Source: CAJXWH01 sp964343365 (GTDB lineage: Bacteria; Pseudomonadota; Gammaproteobacteria; Arenicellales; UBA868). From it: DNA of 14,023 bases. The stretch lies in the NCBI GenBank assembly GCA_964343365.1, contig CAYFJI010000050.1, positions 1 through 14,023 of the forward strand. The letters are read 5' to 3'. Position 1 is the stretch's first letter, and each line of letters opens with the position of its first letter. The notes beneath the pieces are model-generated. The model was not told the DNA's origin. It searched no databases and saw only the letters and a program-made list of their open reading frames with translations. Shown in pieces: positions 1 through 7,490 of this stretch. A program made the translations under genes and the position numbers.

Positions 1-948
1 ATGCATATGATCGATGTCTGCCTCATATACTTCAGAGGGTCTCCCCTTAGTGAACACGCAAGTATCAAGGCTTGTCCCGCCTATATCTAAAGAGATTAAG
101 TTTTTTCGACCAGTTTCATTTGCAATGTACTGTGTCCCTACAACGCCGCCCGCAGGCCCCGATAAAACGGTTAGCAATGGGGCGTCTTTTGCTTGCTTAA
201 CTGTCATAGCGCCACCACCAGATCTCATTACGTGAAAGGCGCCTTTAAACTCATCTTTTTCTAGTCCTCCTTGGAGATCAAGCAGGTATTGTCCTAGCAC
301 TGGTTTGATGTATCCATCGAGAACTGCTGTGCTTGTTCTTTCATATTCTCTATATTCGCGGGCAATTTCTGATCCTACAGATACAGGTATTTCAGGATGC
401 AGTTTAGAGATGAAGTCGCGTGCTTCGATTTCGTGTGATGAGTTTGCATAAGAGTGCAGAAATGAAATAGCAATAGCATCGACTTTTATTTCTTCGACAA
501 GGTATGCCACTTTGGCTTTTAGTTGGTCTAAGTTAAGCGGTATTATCACTTCCCCTTTGTTATTGATTCTGCCTTCAACTCCTACGGTTTGAAATCGGGG
601 GACTATTTTTTTTGGTTGTTCATAATCGAATTCATACATTTGCGCAAACGGTAGATTGCCTCGAGCAAGTTCGAAAATATCTCTGAATCCCTCATTAGCG
701 ATGATGCCAACGGCAGCACCCTTTCGTTCTAGAATTGCATTCAATCCTAATGTTGTTCCATGAATGAATTCACCAACTGAATCAGCGGAATCTACCAGTT
801 TTCTGACCCCATCAAGCACGCCAAGGTGCGGTGCTTTAGGTGTAGTGGATACCTTCTTGATTTCAAGAGCACCATCATCAAAATTAAACACCAGTGCATC
901 GACGAACGTACCTCCAATATCTACTGCCATACGTAAATTTTTTGCCAT
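1..948 (-). CDS. hyuA: HyuA-type hydantoinase/5-oxoprolinase subunit (C-terminal part outside window)
   Basis: This is the first 316 residues of an ATP-dependent cyclic amide hydrolase of the HyuA/N-methylhydantoinase A/5-oxoprolinase family. Such enzymes open hydantoin or oxoproline-like rings with ATP, usually together with a HyuB partner. I translated it by hand with no stop in frame. Visible family signatures are the N-terminal phosphate-binding motif VDIGGTFVD (residues 9-17), HGTT (63-66), the EIAREYREYERTSTAVLDGY block (194-213), SGPAGG (263-268) and a second acetate-kinase-like motif LDIGGTS (287-293). Family members are about 680-700 residues, so roughly half is missing off the left edge. 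The ATG at 948 sits directly before the first motif, with GGAG and GGGA purine stretches upstream. It lies 103 bases downstream of the ABC ATPase on the same strand, so it may be the last visible gene of that operon. The substrate cannot be read from the sequence. Confidence 0.93.
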   Translation of the reverse strand, partial: MAKNLRMAVDIGGTFVDALVFNFDDGALEIKKVSTTPKAPHLGVLDGVRKLVDSADSVGEFIHGTTLGLNAILERKGAAVGIIANEGFRDIFELARGNLPFAQMYEFDYEQPKKIVPRFQTVGVEGRINNKGEVIIPLNLDQLKAKVAYLVEEIKVDAIAISFLHSYANSSHEIEARDFISKLHPEIPVSVGSEIAREYREYERTSTAVLDGYIKPVLGQYLLDLQGGLEKDEFKGAFHVMRSGGGAMTVKQAKDAPLLTVLSGPAGGVVGTQYIANETGRKNLISLDIGGTSLDTCVFTKGRPSEVYEADIDHMH

Positions 949-1051
949 TGCTATTCCCAGCTCCGATAGTCATCTGTTGTGTACAAAAGGTTGTATGCCT
1001 AATTATTGTATTCTATACGTAGAAAGACGTTTTTTTACTATCATTTAAATG
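949..1051. other. Spacer between transporter operon and hyuA
   Basis: This is 103 bases of AT-rich DNA between two genes on the minus strand. It contains a perfect 10-base palindrome CATTTAAATG (1042-1051) directly after the ATPase stop codon, and a TTCTA/TAGAA inverted pair (1011-1024). On the minus strand no T-tract follows either of them, so I see no rho-independent terminator. Read-through into hyuA is plausible, but a separate promoter here cannot be excluded. Confidence 0.5.
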
Positions 1052-1837
1052 TTAATTTGATTTGGTCAGAAGAGACGCTGAGAGAAGATCTCGAGTGTAC
1101 TTTTCTTTTGGAGTGTTAAAAATTTCATCAACTCCCCCTTGCTCTAGAATTTGTCCAGATTTCATTACATAAGCTCGATCGCATAGAAAATTGACCACAG
1201 ATAAGTCGTGAGAGATAAATAGCATTGAAATGTTTTTCTCTATTTTCAGCATCTTCAAAAGATTTAGGATTTGTGCTTGAATCGACATATCCAGAGCAGA
1301 TACTGGTTCATCACAAATTAGAAATGTCGGTTCAACTGCAAGTGCGCGAGCGATTGCGATTCGTTGCCGTTGACCTCCAGAAAATTCTTTGGGGTGTTTT
1401 TTCATGGCATCCTTACTAAGACCGACTGTAGTGAGGACACGACCCACCTCGTCTTCGATTTCTGTTTTGTTTGATAAGTTGCGATGCAGCTTAAGACCTT
1501 CCGATAAAATTCCCTTGATGCTCATTCTAGGATTGAGCGAAGAGTAGGGATCTTGGAAAACAAACTGCATTTCTTTTCGTAATGGCCGCATCTGGTTCGC
1601 TTTATAGGTGGTGATATCATTGCCTCTAAAAAATATTTGGCCAGAGTCAACTTGCAATAAACGTGCTATGGATAACGCTAGGGTGGATTTTCCGGATCCT
1701 GATTCTCCTACGAGGCCGACTGTTTCACCCGTTCCGATAGAAATGGTAACTTCATCTAGGGCTGTGGTTTTTTGGCTAGAGAAAAATCCTTGCGAAAATT
1801 CCTTGGTTAGTTTTTTGGCTTCTACGAGCGCAGTCAT
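1052..1837 (-). CDS. ABC transporter ATP-binding protein, DppF/OppF-like
   Basis: This is the second nucleotide-binding subunit of a peptide/nickel-type importer; it sits on the cytoplasmic face and hydrolyses ATP to drive uptake. In the 261-residue protein the Walker A motif GESGSGKST is at 44-52, the Q-loop glutamine at 95, the signature FSGGQ at 152-156, Walker B FLICDEP with catalytic Glu177, and the H-loop His210. The protein ends soon after the ABC domain and lacks most of the oligopeptide-transporter C-terminal extension, as in the shorter NikE-like members. An upstream in-frame codon would add 18 residues by running into the preceding gene. I prefer the ATG at 1837 because AAAGGA stands about 9 bases before it and it leaves a normal 5-base gap to the previous stop. 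It pairs with the ATPase encoded immediately upstream. Confidence 0.95.
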   Translation of the reverse strand: MTALVEAKKLTKEFSQGFFSSQKTTALDEVTISIGTGETVGLVGESGSGKSTLALSIARLLQVDSGQIFFRGNDITTYKANQMRPLRKEMQFVFQDPYSSLNPRMSIKGILSEGLKLHRNLSNKTEIEDEVGRVLTTVGLSKDAMKKHPKEFSGGQRQRIAIARALAVEPTFLICDEPVSALDMSIQAQILNLLKMLKIEKNISMLFISHDLSVVNFLCDRAYVMKSGQILEQGGVDEIFNTPKEKYTRDLLSASLLTKSN

Positions 1838-1842
1838 TAGCG

Positions 1843-2814
1843 TTATTCCTTTAGAAATTTTTCCAATTGGGCGCAAGCAGATCGACCCCATTCAACAGCT
1901 ATAAGGGGTGGATTGTTTCCTTCTGCACAAGTAGGCTCGGCAAAAGAACAGCGTGGGTGATAGCGGCATCCAGAAGGCATCTGTCCTGGGATTGGAGGTT
2001 GCCCACCGATTGTCTTTAGATATTTGTCATCACGAATTCCGATTTTTGGCAAACAGTCGAGCAGTCCTTGAGTGTAAGGATGAAGGGGTTGTTCAAACAA
2101 TTTTAGCCGGATGGATTCTTCTACTATTTTTCCAGCATACATGATGATAATGCGATCCGTGTAGTTAGAGATGACTCCCAAGTCATGGGTAATGATAACA
2201 AGGCTCATACCTCGGTTCTCGCACTGTTCTTTCATAAGATCGAGAACTTGTTTTTGTATCCGAACGTCGAGTGCAGTTGTGGGTTCATCGGCAATTAAGA
2301 CATCGGGATCCTGTGCTAGTGCCATGGCAATCACAACCCGCTGTCTCATGCCGCCAGAAAATTGATGTGGATAGGCATTCACCCGCTGAGATGCAGAAGG
2401 AACGCCGACTTCCTCCAACAGATGAATAGCATGCTTCATTGCCCGCTTTTTTGACCAACCGTTTGCTCGCAGCCCTTCCGAAATCTGATGACCCACTGTC
2501 TTTACTGGATCAAGTGCCGCAAAAGGGTCTTGAAGAACAAGCCCAATGCGTTTGCCACGTATTTCATTTAGCAGTTTGTTACCGGCGCCAATTAATTCTT
2601 GACCTTCAAATTTTGCAGAGCCTCCGACTGTTGCCCGCTGGAGTAGTCCTAAAATAGATAATATAGAGGCAGTTTTACCTGAACCGGATTCTCCTGCGAT
2701 GCCAAGCGTTTCGCCTTTCGCCAGTTTAAAAGAAATCTCATCGACTGCTTTTGCGCTGGAGTCACCAAAGCGTACCGATAAAGATTCTACTTTGAGGATA
2801 TTCGAGTTCTTCAT
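1843..2814 (-). CDS. ABC transporter ATP-binding protein, DppD/OppD-like
   Basis: This is the first nucleotide-binding subunit of the importer, 323 residues. It has Walker A GESGSGKT (41-48), Q-loop Gln95, signature FSGGM (152-156), Walker B VLIADEP with Glu177 and H-loop His210. The oligopeptide/dipeptide C-terminal region follows, with HPYTQGLL (245-252), GQPPIPGQMPSGCRYHPRC (271-289) and further cysteines at 296 and 314. This four-cysteine tail is typical of DppD/OppD proteins and may bind a metal centre. A TTG at 2820 is also in frame and would overlap the permease stop. I chose the ATG at 2814, which follows that stop by 2 bases and has GGGA at a usable distance of about 9 bases. Tight coupling to the permease suggests translational coupling. 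Confidence 0.95.
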   Translation of the reverse strand: MKNSNILKVESLSVRFGDSSAKAVDEISFKLAKGETLGIAGESGSGKTASILSILGLLQRATVGGSAKFEGQELIGAGNKLLNEIRGKRIGLVLQDPFAALDPVKTVGHQISEGLRANGWSKKRAMKHAIHLLEEVGVPSASQRVNAYPHQFSGGMRQRVVIAMALAQDPDVLIADEPTTALDVRIQKQVLDLMKEQCENRGMSLVIITHDLGVISNYTDRIIIMYAGKIVEESIRLKLFEQPLHPYTQGLLDCLPKIGIRDDKYLKTIGGQPPIPGQMPSGCRYHPRCSFAEPTCAEGNNPPLIAVEWGRSACAQLEKFLKE

Positions 2815-2816
2815 CT

Positions 2817-3650
2817 TCAAAATTCCCGACTTCGAAGGGCGGGATCAAGCTCTCTTCGCAAAATATCGCCGACAAGATTAAAGCTTACAGCAGTTAAGAG
2901 AATCGCAAGACCTGGAAAGAAAACCACCCACCAGGCTCTTGACATCGCAGACCGACCGTCGGCAATCATCGCGCCCCATTCAGCCAAAGGAATCTGAGCT
3001 CCAACCCCAATAAAGGAAAGTCCTGAAATAACGAGAATGACTGCTGCAACATCTAAGGTTAGCTGTACGAACAGAACATCCAGAGAATTTGGAATTAAAT
3101 GGAATATGATGGTTCGAATTTTGCCAACACCCATCGCTTTTGCCGCTACGATAAAATCCTTGTCTTTGGTCTCGACAATCAGCGCCCGCGTCAGGCGCGC
3201 ATAGCCCGGCCACCAAGTTACAATTAGTGCCAGAATGGCAGCATTGATTCCCGCGCCAAATGCCGCCGCAAAGCCCATGGCTAGCACTAGAGGCGGAAAC
3301 GCCAGCCAGATGTCAGTAAAACGCATTAAAATATCGTCGACTAGGCCGCCGGAGAGTGCTGATACGATGCCGATTATTATTCCGATCAATGCAACGACTA
3401 CGATCACAACGAGTGCTGAGGCAAGGGTTAAACGTGCGCCATAAAGCACACGACTGAAAACATCACGGCCTGTTGCATCGGTACCAAAAAAATATTCTGT
3501 TGATGGAGGTAAAAATCGACTAAAAAAATCGACTACATAGGGATCGTGTGGCGCTATGAATGGCCCGATCACAGCAAGTACCACCATCAAGACAGCAAAT
3601 CCGACAGCTGCAATTTCAAGGGGGCTCCGCATATATTTTGTAAACTTCAT
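2817..3650 (-). CDS. ABC transporter permease, DppC/OppC-like
   Basis: This is one of two inner-membrane permease subunits of the importer, 277 residues. An N-terminal hydrophobic segment (about 12-33) is followed by the family hallmark FGTDATGRDVFSRVLYGAR (55-73), then several membrane segments. The cytoplasmic EAA loop is at about 166-188 (VAAKAMGVGKIRTIIFHLIPN), which contacts the ATPases. The length is normal for DppC. The ATG at 3650 has AAGG about 10 bases upstream and lies 6 bases after the stop of the other permease gene. A loop rich in Gly and Ala (127-137) and the WGAMIADGR segment near the C terminus fit the family. Substrate specificity lies mainly in the binding protein and is not visible here. 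Confidence 0.95.
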   Translation of the reverse strand: MKFTKYMRSPLEIAAVGFAVLMVVLAVIGPFIAPHDPYVVDFFSRFLPPSTEYFFGTDATGRDVFSRVLYGARLTLASALVVIVVVALIGIIIGIVSALSGGLVDDILMRFTDIWLAFPPLVLAMGFAAAFGAGINAAILALIVTWWPGYARLTRALIVETKDKDFIVAAKAMGVGKIRTIIFHLIPNSLDVLFVQLTLDVAAVILVISGLSFIGVGAQIPLAEWGAMIADGRSAMSRAWWVVFFPGLAILLTAVSFNLVGDILRRELDPALRSREF

Positions 3651-3656
3651 GGATTA

Positions 3657-4697
3657 TTAGCCTTGAACGCTTTCTCGGTGTCTCGGGTTAAGAAACAGAT
3701 GCACGATGTCTACGATTAGGTTTGTGATCAAGAAAATGACACCCATGACCAGAACTACGCCAACAACACCATGAATATCAGATTGAGTAATAGCCTTTAC
3801 TGCATATTTTCCGATACCGGGTCTTGAGAAGATTTCTTCAACTAAAATGGTGGTACTTAGCATCCAGCCCACCTGCATGCCAAATATTGTAATCGTCGGA
3901 ATTAATGCATTCCGCAATGCATGCCGAACGACGACTTGGTATTCTGATATGCCTTTTGATCGGGCTAAGGTCACGTAGTCTTCTTGCAGTGTCCTCAGCA
4001 CCGTTGATCGGGTAGTTCGAGTAACAACTGCAACAAACAATGTGGCGAGTGTAATTGCCGGTAAAAACAAGTGATTCAGTGCATCCCAGAAAATGCGCCA
4101 TTCGCCTTGCACAACCGTATCGATAAGTAGGAATCCTGTTGATCCAGAAAAGTCTCGGAATTCAAAACTGATTCTTCCAGCAATAGGAAACCAACCCGCT
4201 TCTCCCGCCACATAATGTTGCAATATTAGTCCCAGCCAGAAAATCGGTATCCCAGCTCCAGCCATGACCATGAGTCTGATCGCACCGTCAATCTTAGAAT
4301 CAAACCTTGTGGCTGCTAGCACGCCAAGCGGGATAGAGATGAGAACATTCAACAGCATGGCAACGAAAACAAGCTCAGCCGAGGCTGGAAGTCGTTGCTT
4401 GATATCTTCCCAAATAGGTTGGTGGGTAAACCATGATTTACCAAGATCTCCCCTGGAGAGTTTCGAGAGATAAATAGCATATTGTTTGTGGATCGGCAGA
4501 TCTAGGCCCATCTCCACTCTTAATTCAGCGATTCTCTCGTTTCCCGCGTTGGGGCCTGCGGCGACGACGGCTGCATCGCCAGGGACAAGTTGTCCCAAGG
4601 TAAAAGTCATGAAAGACAAAACAACCAGCGCGATAGCCGTCAGGCTAACGCGCTGGCCGATATAAACAGCTACATTTTTTGCAGTTTCCTTATTCAC
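3657..4697 (-). CDS. ABC transporter permease, DppB/OppB-like
   Basis: This is the partner inner-membrane permease, 346 residues. A first transmembrane segment lies at about 16-37 and ends in the conserved LVPGD (37-41). The periplasmic region contains LGLDLP-like and RGDLGKSW blocks (MGLDLPIHKQY, RGDLGKSWF), followed by the membrane domain. The EAA loop is at about 240-267 (DYVTLARSKGI...RHALRNALIP). The C terminus has the VEEIFSRPGIGKYAV block (286-300), a strong DppB marker. The start is a GTG at 4697; the preceding AAAGGG is almost adjacent to it, and a short hairpin covers both. No in-frame ATG lies between this codon and the upstream stop. The gene begins 30 bases after the binding-protein gene. 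Confidence 0.94.
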   Translation of the reverse strand: MNKETAKNVAVYIGQRVSLTAIALVVLSFMTFTLGQLVPGDAAVVAAGPNAGNERIAELRVEMGLDLPIHKQYAIYLSKLSRGDLGKSWFTHQPIWEDIKQRLPASAELVFVAMLLNVLISIPLGVLAATRFDSKIDGAIRLMVMAGAGIPIFWLGLILQHYVAGEAGWFPIAGRISFEFRDFSGSTGFLLIDTVVQGEWRIFWDALNHLFLPAITLATLFVAVVTRTTRSTVLRTLQEDYVTLARSKGISEYQVVVRHALRNALIPTITIFGMQVGWMLSTTILVEEIFSRPGIGKYAVKAITQSDIHGVVGVVLVMGVIFLITNLIVDIVHLFLNPRHRESVQG

Positions 4698-4709
4698 CCT
4701 TTTGGGGTG
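4695..4709 (-). promoter_or_regulatory. Small hairpin over the permease start codon
   Basis: On the minus strand the arms CACCC and GGGTG are perfectly complementary with a 5-base loop. The downstream arm contains the GTG start codon of the permease gene and the end of its purine stretch. No T-tract follows, so it is not an intrinsic terminator. A role in lowering permease translation relative to the binding protein, or in protecting the upstream transcript, is my inference. Confidence 0.35.
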
Positions 4710-4727
4710 GTTTGTCTGCGTTGTCGT

Positions 4728-6275
4728 TTACTTTAAGCCAATATCCATGAAGTTAAAGGTTTGATGGTGGGCAACATTGTACTTATAACCCACAACTTTA
4801 TCAGATAACGTGACCACTGATGCCGGTTGGGCGACAAGAACATGGATGTAATCGTTTCCAATAATTTCTTGAACCTCTCCATACAGTTTCATTCTCTCGG
4901 CTTGATCAGCACTTGACGCTGCTCTATCCAGACGGTCATCCACTTCCGGATTGCCATACTGGTGAAAGTTCGTGCCGCCACTTATGCCCATTTTGCTGCT
5001 GTGGACCAGACCATAGAGAATACCATGTGGATCTGGGAATGGTGGAAATGACGAAGACCCAGCGACATCAGGGGCTGTATCAAGACTTCGAGTTGTTGCA
5101 GCCATTGCCGGCCAAGTATCTCCTGTAGCATTTAGCTTAACACCGATCTTCGCAAGATTCGCTTGCCACATTTCCGAGGCTCTCTGCTGTATTTCCTCTT
5201 CGGGTAAAAAGGTCAGGTTAACTTCAGCACCGGCCCAACCGTTGTCATCGATAATTTTTTTAGCACCTTCAAGATCAAACTCTGGATAAATACCTCCGAC
5301 ATGACCCGGCCAGTTGGACGGCATTGGTCCTTCGGGATATGCACAAAAGCCCTGCAGAACGGCGTCACACAGAGCCTTATTATCAACGGCCATTATAATG
5401 GCCTTTCGGAATAGTCGGTTTGAAACTGCGCCTTCGGATTGGACATTAATCATGAAGTAAAGTGGTGTTGCCGCAGCACCGATGTCAGTGATGTATCCGT
5501 CCTCTCCTTGTAAGGCGATCTTATCATCCATTGTAAGATCTGGAGCAATATGAACTTCGCCTGCTTTTAAAAGAGCAAGCTGAGTTGATGGTTCATATAC
5601 CACTCGAAAGACCACCTCGGCCACGTGATTACCATCCCAACCGCCCCAATAATCTGGATAGGCTGTCATTGATGTTGAATCATCTGGTTTATAGGATTTT
5701 AATACGTATGGTCCTGAACCTGCTTCGTTTACTGATAGCCAGCTTCGGGCAAAGTTATCGCCCATATGTGGCTCTACCAGATCCTTGTTGACGATGTAAA
5801 CACGTCCAAGTGCCGAAACAAATGGACCGAAAGGTGCAGATAGGTGTAACTTGACGGTATGATCATCAACAATTTCACAGCTGTCATACGGCCCTGCATC
5901 GGTAAGCGCATTGGCCCCAGCTGCTTGATTCCGGTCAAATGTAAAACAGACATCATCTGCCGTCAGCGCGGATCCATCGTGAAATGTCACACCTTTGCGC
6001 AAATTAAAGGTATAGCTTAACCCATCAGCGCTTGCCGACCAATCGGTTGCAAGTCGAGCTGATACAGTTGTTTCACCAGCAGTGAACTGAACTAAGGTAT
6101 CGTACATACCCAGCATCAATTGATCGACTGTCGAATTCTGGGCATTCGCGGGATCCAGATTTTCTGGCGTTAGGTTTTCGGCGATCACAAGCGTCCCGCT
6201 TGGACCCGCAAGCACCCCGGTTGGGAGTAACAGGGCCGCCAAAGGCACTAAAAACTTCCGAATAGATGGTTTCAT
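4728..6275 (-). CDS. Family 5 extracellular solute-binding protein (peptide/dipeptide-type)
   Basis: This is the periplasmic receptor of the importer, 515 residues, which delivers ligand to the DppB/DppC-type permeases. A type I signal peptide is visible: basic MKPSIRKF, a hydrophobic core LVPLAALLLPTGVLA, and likely cleavage after residue 23 before GPSG. There is no lipobox cysteine, which suits a Gram-negative periplasm. The mature protein carries SBP family 5 landmarks: NLTPENLDPANA, LRKGVTFHDGSALTADDVCFTFDR, GSGPYVLKSYKP and YPDYWGG. Several cysteine pairs (in DDVCF and DSCEIV, and in ALCDAVLQGFCAYP) could form disulphides. The start is well supported: GGGAGG stands 6 bases before the ATG. 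It is the first gene of the operon, with a 217-base divergent control region upstream. Ligands of this family range from peptides to nickel, opines and glycosides, so a peptide ligand is not assured. Confidence 0.95.
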   Translation of the reverse strand: MKPSIRKFLVPLAALLLPTGVLAGPSGTLVIAENLTPENLDPANAQNSTVDQLMLGMYDTLVQFTAGETTVSARLATDWSASADGLSYTFNLRKGVTFHDGSALTADDVCFTFDRNQAAGANALTDAGPYDSCEIVDDHTVKLHLSAPFGPFVSALGRVYIVNKDLVEPHMGDNFARSWLSVNEAGSGPYVLKSYKPDDSTSMTAYPDYWGGWDGNHVAEVVFRVVYEPSTQLALLKAGEVHIAPDLTMDDKIALQGEDGYITDIGAAATPLYFMINVQSEGAVSNRLFRKAIIMAVDNKALCDAVLQGFCAYPEGPMPSNWPGHVGGIYPEFDLEGAKKIIDDNGWAGAEVNLTFLPEEEIQQRASEMWQANLAKIGVKLNATGDTWPAMAATTRSLDTAPDVAGSSSFPPFPDPHGILYGLVHSSKMGISGGTNFHQYGNPEVDDRLDRAASSADQAERMKLYGEVQEIIGNDYIHVLVAQPASVVTLSDKVVGYKYNVAHHQTFNFMDIGLK

Positions 6276-6310
6276 AAAAAACCTCCCTAGGTTTATGGTA
6301 AGTCATATTC

Positions 6311-6325
6311 TCCGGTTGAACCGGA
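6311..6325. repeat. Inverted repeat TCCGGTT-G-AACCGGA, possible operator
   Basis: Two perfect 7-base arms with a single central base lie 36-50 bases upstream of the binding-protein ATG, within its likely leader. The size, GC-rich arms and position suit a dimeric repressor site. Which regulator would bind is unknown. Confidence 0.5.
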
Positions 6326-6340
6326 TGGCAAAGATATCGC

Positions 6341-6353
6341 ATGTTTACAACAT
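6341..6353. repeat. Inverted repeat ATGTT-TAC-AACAT, possible operator
   Basis: Perfect 5-base arms around three bases lie about 66-78 bases upstream of the binding-protein start. They are close to the GC-rich inverted repeat at 6311-6325. A regulatory role is inferred from position only. Confidence 0.35.
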
Positions 6354-6436
6354 TAAGCTTTCTATAACAGACGACTGACTGTTGCCGTTGATTGTGGTAT
6401 ACACTTTACCCATATAGTCTGTCAATGATGAGTAAC

Positions 6437-6448
6437 GCTAAACTTAGC
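6437..6448. repeat. Inverted repeat GCTAA-AC-TTAGC, possible operator
   Basis: Perfect 5-base arms around two bases lie about 45-56 bases upstream of the plus-strand lyase ATG, where an operator or promoter element would be expected. The arm sequence differs from the other two repeats in this region, so it would be a different site. Confidence 0.33.
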
Positions 6449-6492
6449 AAAATAACTGGTTCGATAAGATAAAGTAATACTATGGAGGGGTT

Positions 6493-7389
6493 ATGAGTAA
6501 TTTTTCTGGGTGTTATACGGTAATGGTTACCCCATTTAGTGAAGATGGGTCCAAAGTTGATTATTCTGCCTTGCGCAAATGTGTAGATTGGCAAATAGAC
6601 AATGGGGTCCCAGGCCTCATCCCGCTTGGAAGTACGGGCGAATTTCTTTCCGTGACGGAAGATGAGAGGCGTGAGATCATTAAAACCGTGGTGGAGCAGT
6701 CGGATGGACGCGCTGTTGTTTTAGCAGGTACCGCGGACGAATGGACCAAAAAGTCGGTTCGTTTTAGTCGTGAAGCCGAAGATCTTGGTGCAGATGGAGT
6801 TATGGTTATTCCACCTTACTACTCAAGTCCTACGGACGATGAATTGCTAGAGCATTATCGTCAGATAGGAGACGCTATTAATATACCAATCATGGTTTAC
6901 AACAATCCTAATACTGCGAATGTTGATCTGTCACCCGAATTACTTGGCCGATTGAGTGAACTTAACAATGTCGATTATGTAAAGGAGTCAAGCGGTGATG
7001 TTACGAGAGTTCGAGAAATTGATCGTTTAAGTGAGGGTAGAATGACTGTATTTTCTGGTTATCACGCTTACGACTCCTTTCTTGTTGGCGCTAAGGGCTA
7101 TGTTTCGGTTTGTGGGAATATAGTTCCTAAGCTATCTTCTGATCTTTATAAGTTAGTTATCGAAAAGGGAGACATCTCGGGTGGAAGAGAGCTTTACCAT
7201 AGTATATTGCCCTTACTAGACGCTATTTCTGGGGATCTTTACGTTTCGGCAACAAAAACCGCCATGGGGATGGTCGGCATGCCAGTTGGCCCACCCAGAA
7301 TGCCTAGGTTACCTGTTCCGAGAGAGCACGAGTTAAAAATCCAAACCGTTCTGGATGAACTGGGAGTTTTAGCTGTACGAGCGGCTTAG
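6493..7389 (+). CDS. DapA/N-acetylneuraminate lyase superfamily aldolase or dehydratase (paralogue 1)
   Basis: This is a 298-residue TIM-barrel class I lyase that should form a Schiff base with a 2-oxo acid such as pyruvate. The catalytic Lys164 lies in YVKESSGD (162-169), the catalytic Tyr136 in MVYNNP, the substrate carboxylate loop GSTGE at 46-50, and the PPYY motif at 107-110. It is unlikely to be true dihydrodipicolinate synthase: the arginine that follows the YNxP motif there is Thr141 here. The start has a strong GGAGG 4-5 bases upstream. It is followed after about 100 bases by the hydantoinase gene on the same strand, and shares a divergent control region with the transporter, so it probably belongs to one catabolic unit. 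A close paralogue lies at 11412-12320. Whether it is an aldolase, retro-aldolase, dehydratase or decarboxylase cannot be decided here. Confidence 0.92.
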   Translation: MSNFSGCYTVMVTPFSEDGSKVDYSALRKCVDWQIDNGVPGLIPLGSTGEFLSVTEDERREIIKTVVEQSDGRAVVLAGTADEWTKKSVRFSREAEDLGADGVMVIPPYYSSPTDDELLEHYRQIGDAINIPIMVYNNPNTANVDLSPELLGRLSELNNVDYVKESSGDVTRVREIDRLSEGRMTVFSGYHAYDSFLVGAKGYVSVCGNIVPKLSSDLYKLVIEKGDISGGRELYHSILPLLDAISGDLYVSATKTAMGMVGMPVGPPRMPRLPVPREHELKIQTVLDELGVLAVRAA

Positions 7390-7395
7390 AAAATA

Positions 7396-7440
7396 GTTGT
7401 GCTGGGTGCGCAACGGGGTACGGTATATAGGAACTCCGTT
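7396..7440 (+). other. Two overlapping, mutually exclusive hairpins between lyase and hydantoinase genes
   Basis: Hairpin A pairs GTTGTGC (7396-7402) with GCGCAAC (7408-7414) around a 5-base loop, with one G-U pair. Hairpin B pairs AACGGGGT (7412-7419) with ACTCCGTT (7433-7440) around a 13-base loop, with one G-U pair. They share bases 7412-7414, so both cannot form fully at once. Neither is followed by a T-tract. A role in transcript processing or in differential expression of the two genes is inference. Confidence 0.35.
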
Positions 7441-7490
7441 GGATCAATTAATGAAACGTATATTAATCAATCGAAAGTAAGGATGAGATG

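Larger units (their letters stand above)
6276..6492. promoter_or_regulatory. Divergent intergenic control region
   Basis: This 217-base region separates the minus-strand transporter operon from the plus-strand lyase/hydantoinase pair, and must hold promoters for both. Three short inverted repeats stand out (listed separately) along with a GTATAC core inside GTGGTATACAC (6394-6404), which resembles half of a GntR/FCD-type operator. I could not fix convincing -35/-10 pairs on either strand. Confidence 0.55.

Noticed and set aside
764..1048. 94-codon plus-strand reading frame and similar frames opposite the transporter genes
   Set aside because: They are antisense shadows of hyuA and the ABC genes, with no family resemblance and no convincing ribosome sites.
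1042..1051. Palindrome CATTTAAATG after the DppF-like stop codon as a terminator
   Set aside because: It is all-AT in the core, short, and not followed by a T-tract on the transcribed strand.
1838..1891. 18-residue N-terminal extension of the DppF-like ATPase
   Set aside because: It overlaps the preceding ATPase gene, whereas the ATG at 1837 has its own AAAGGA site and gives the family-typical N terminus.
3905..3922. Inverted repeat ATGCATT-CCGC-AATGCAT inside the DppB-like permease gene
   Set aside because: It encodes HALRNAL, a conserved stretch of the permease EAA region, so the symmetry is explained by protein sequence.
6493..7389. Assignment of this gene as dapA (dihydrodipicolinate synthase for lysine synthesis)
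   Set aside because: The diagnostic arginine after YNxP is threonine, there is a second paralogue, and the context is catabolic.
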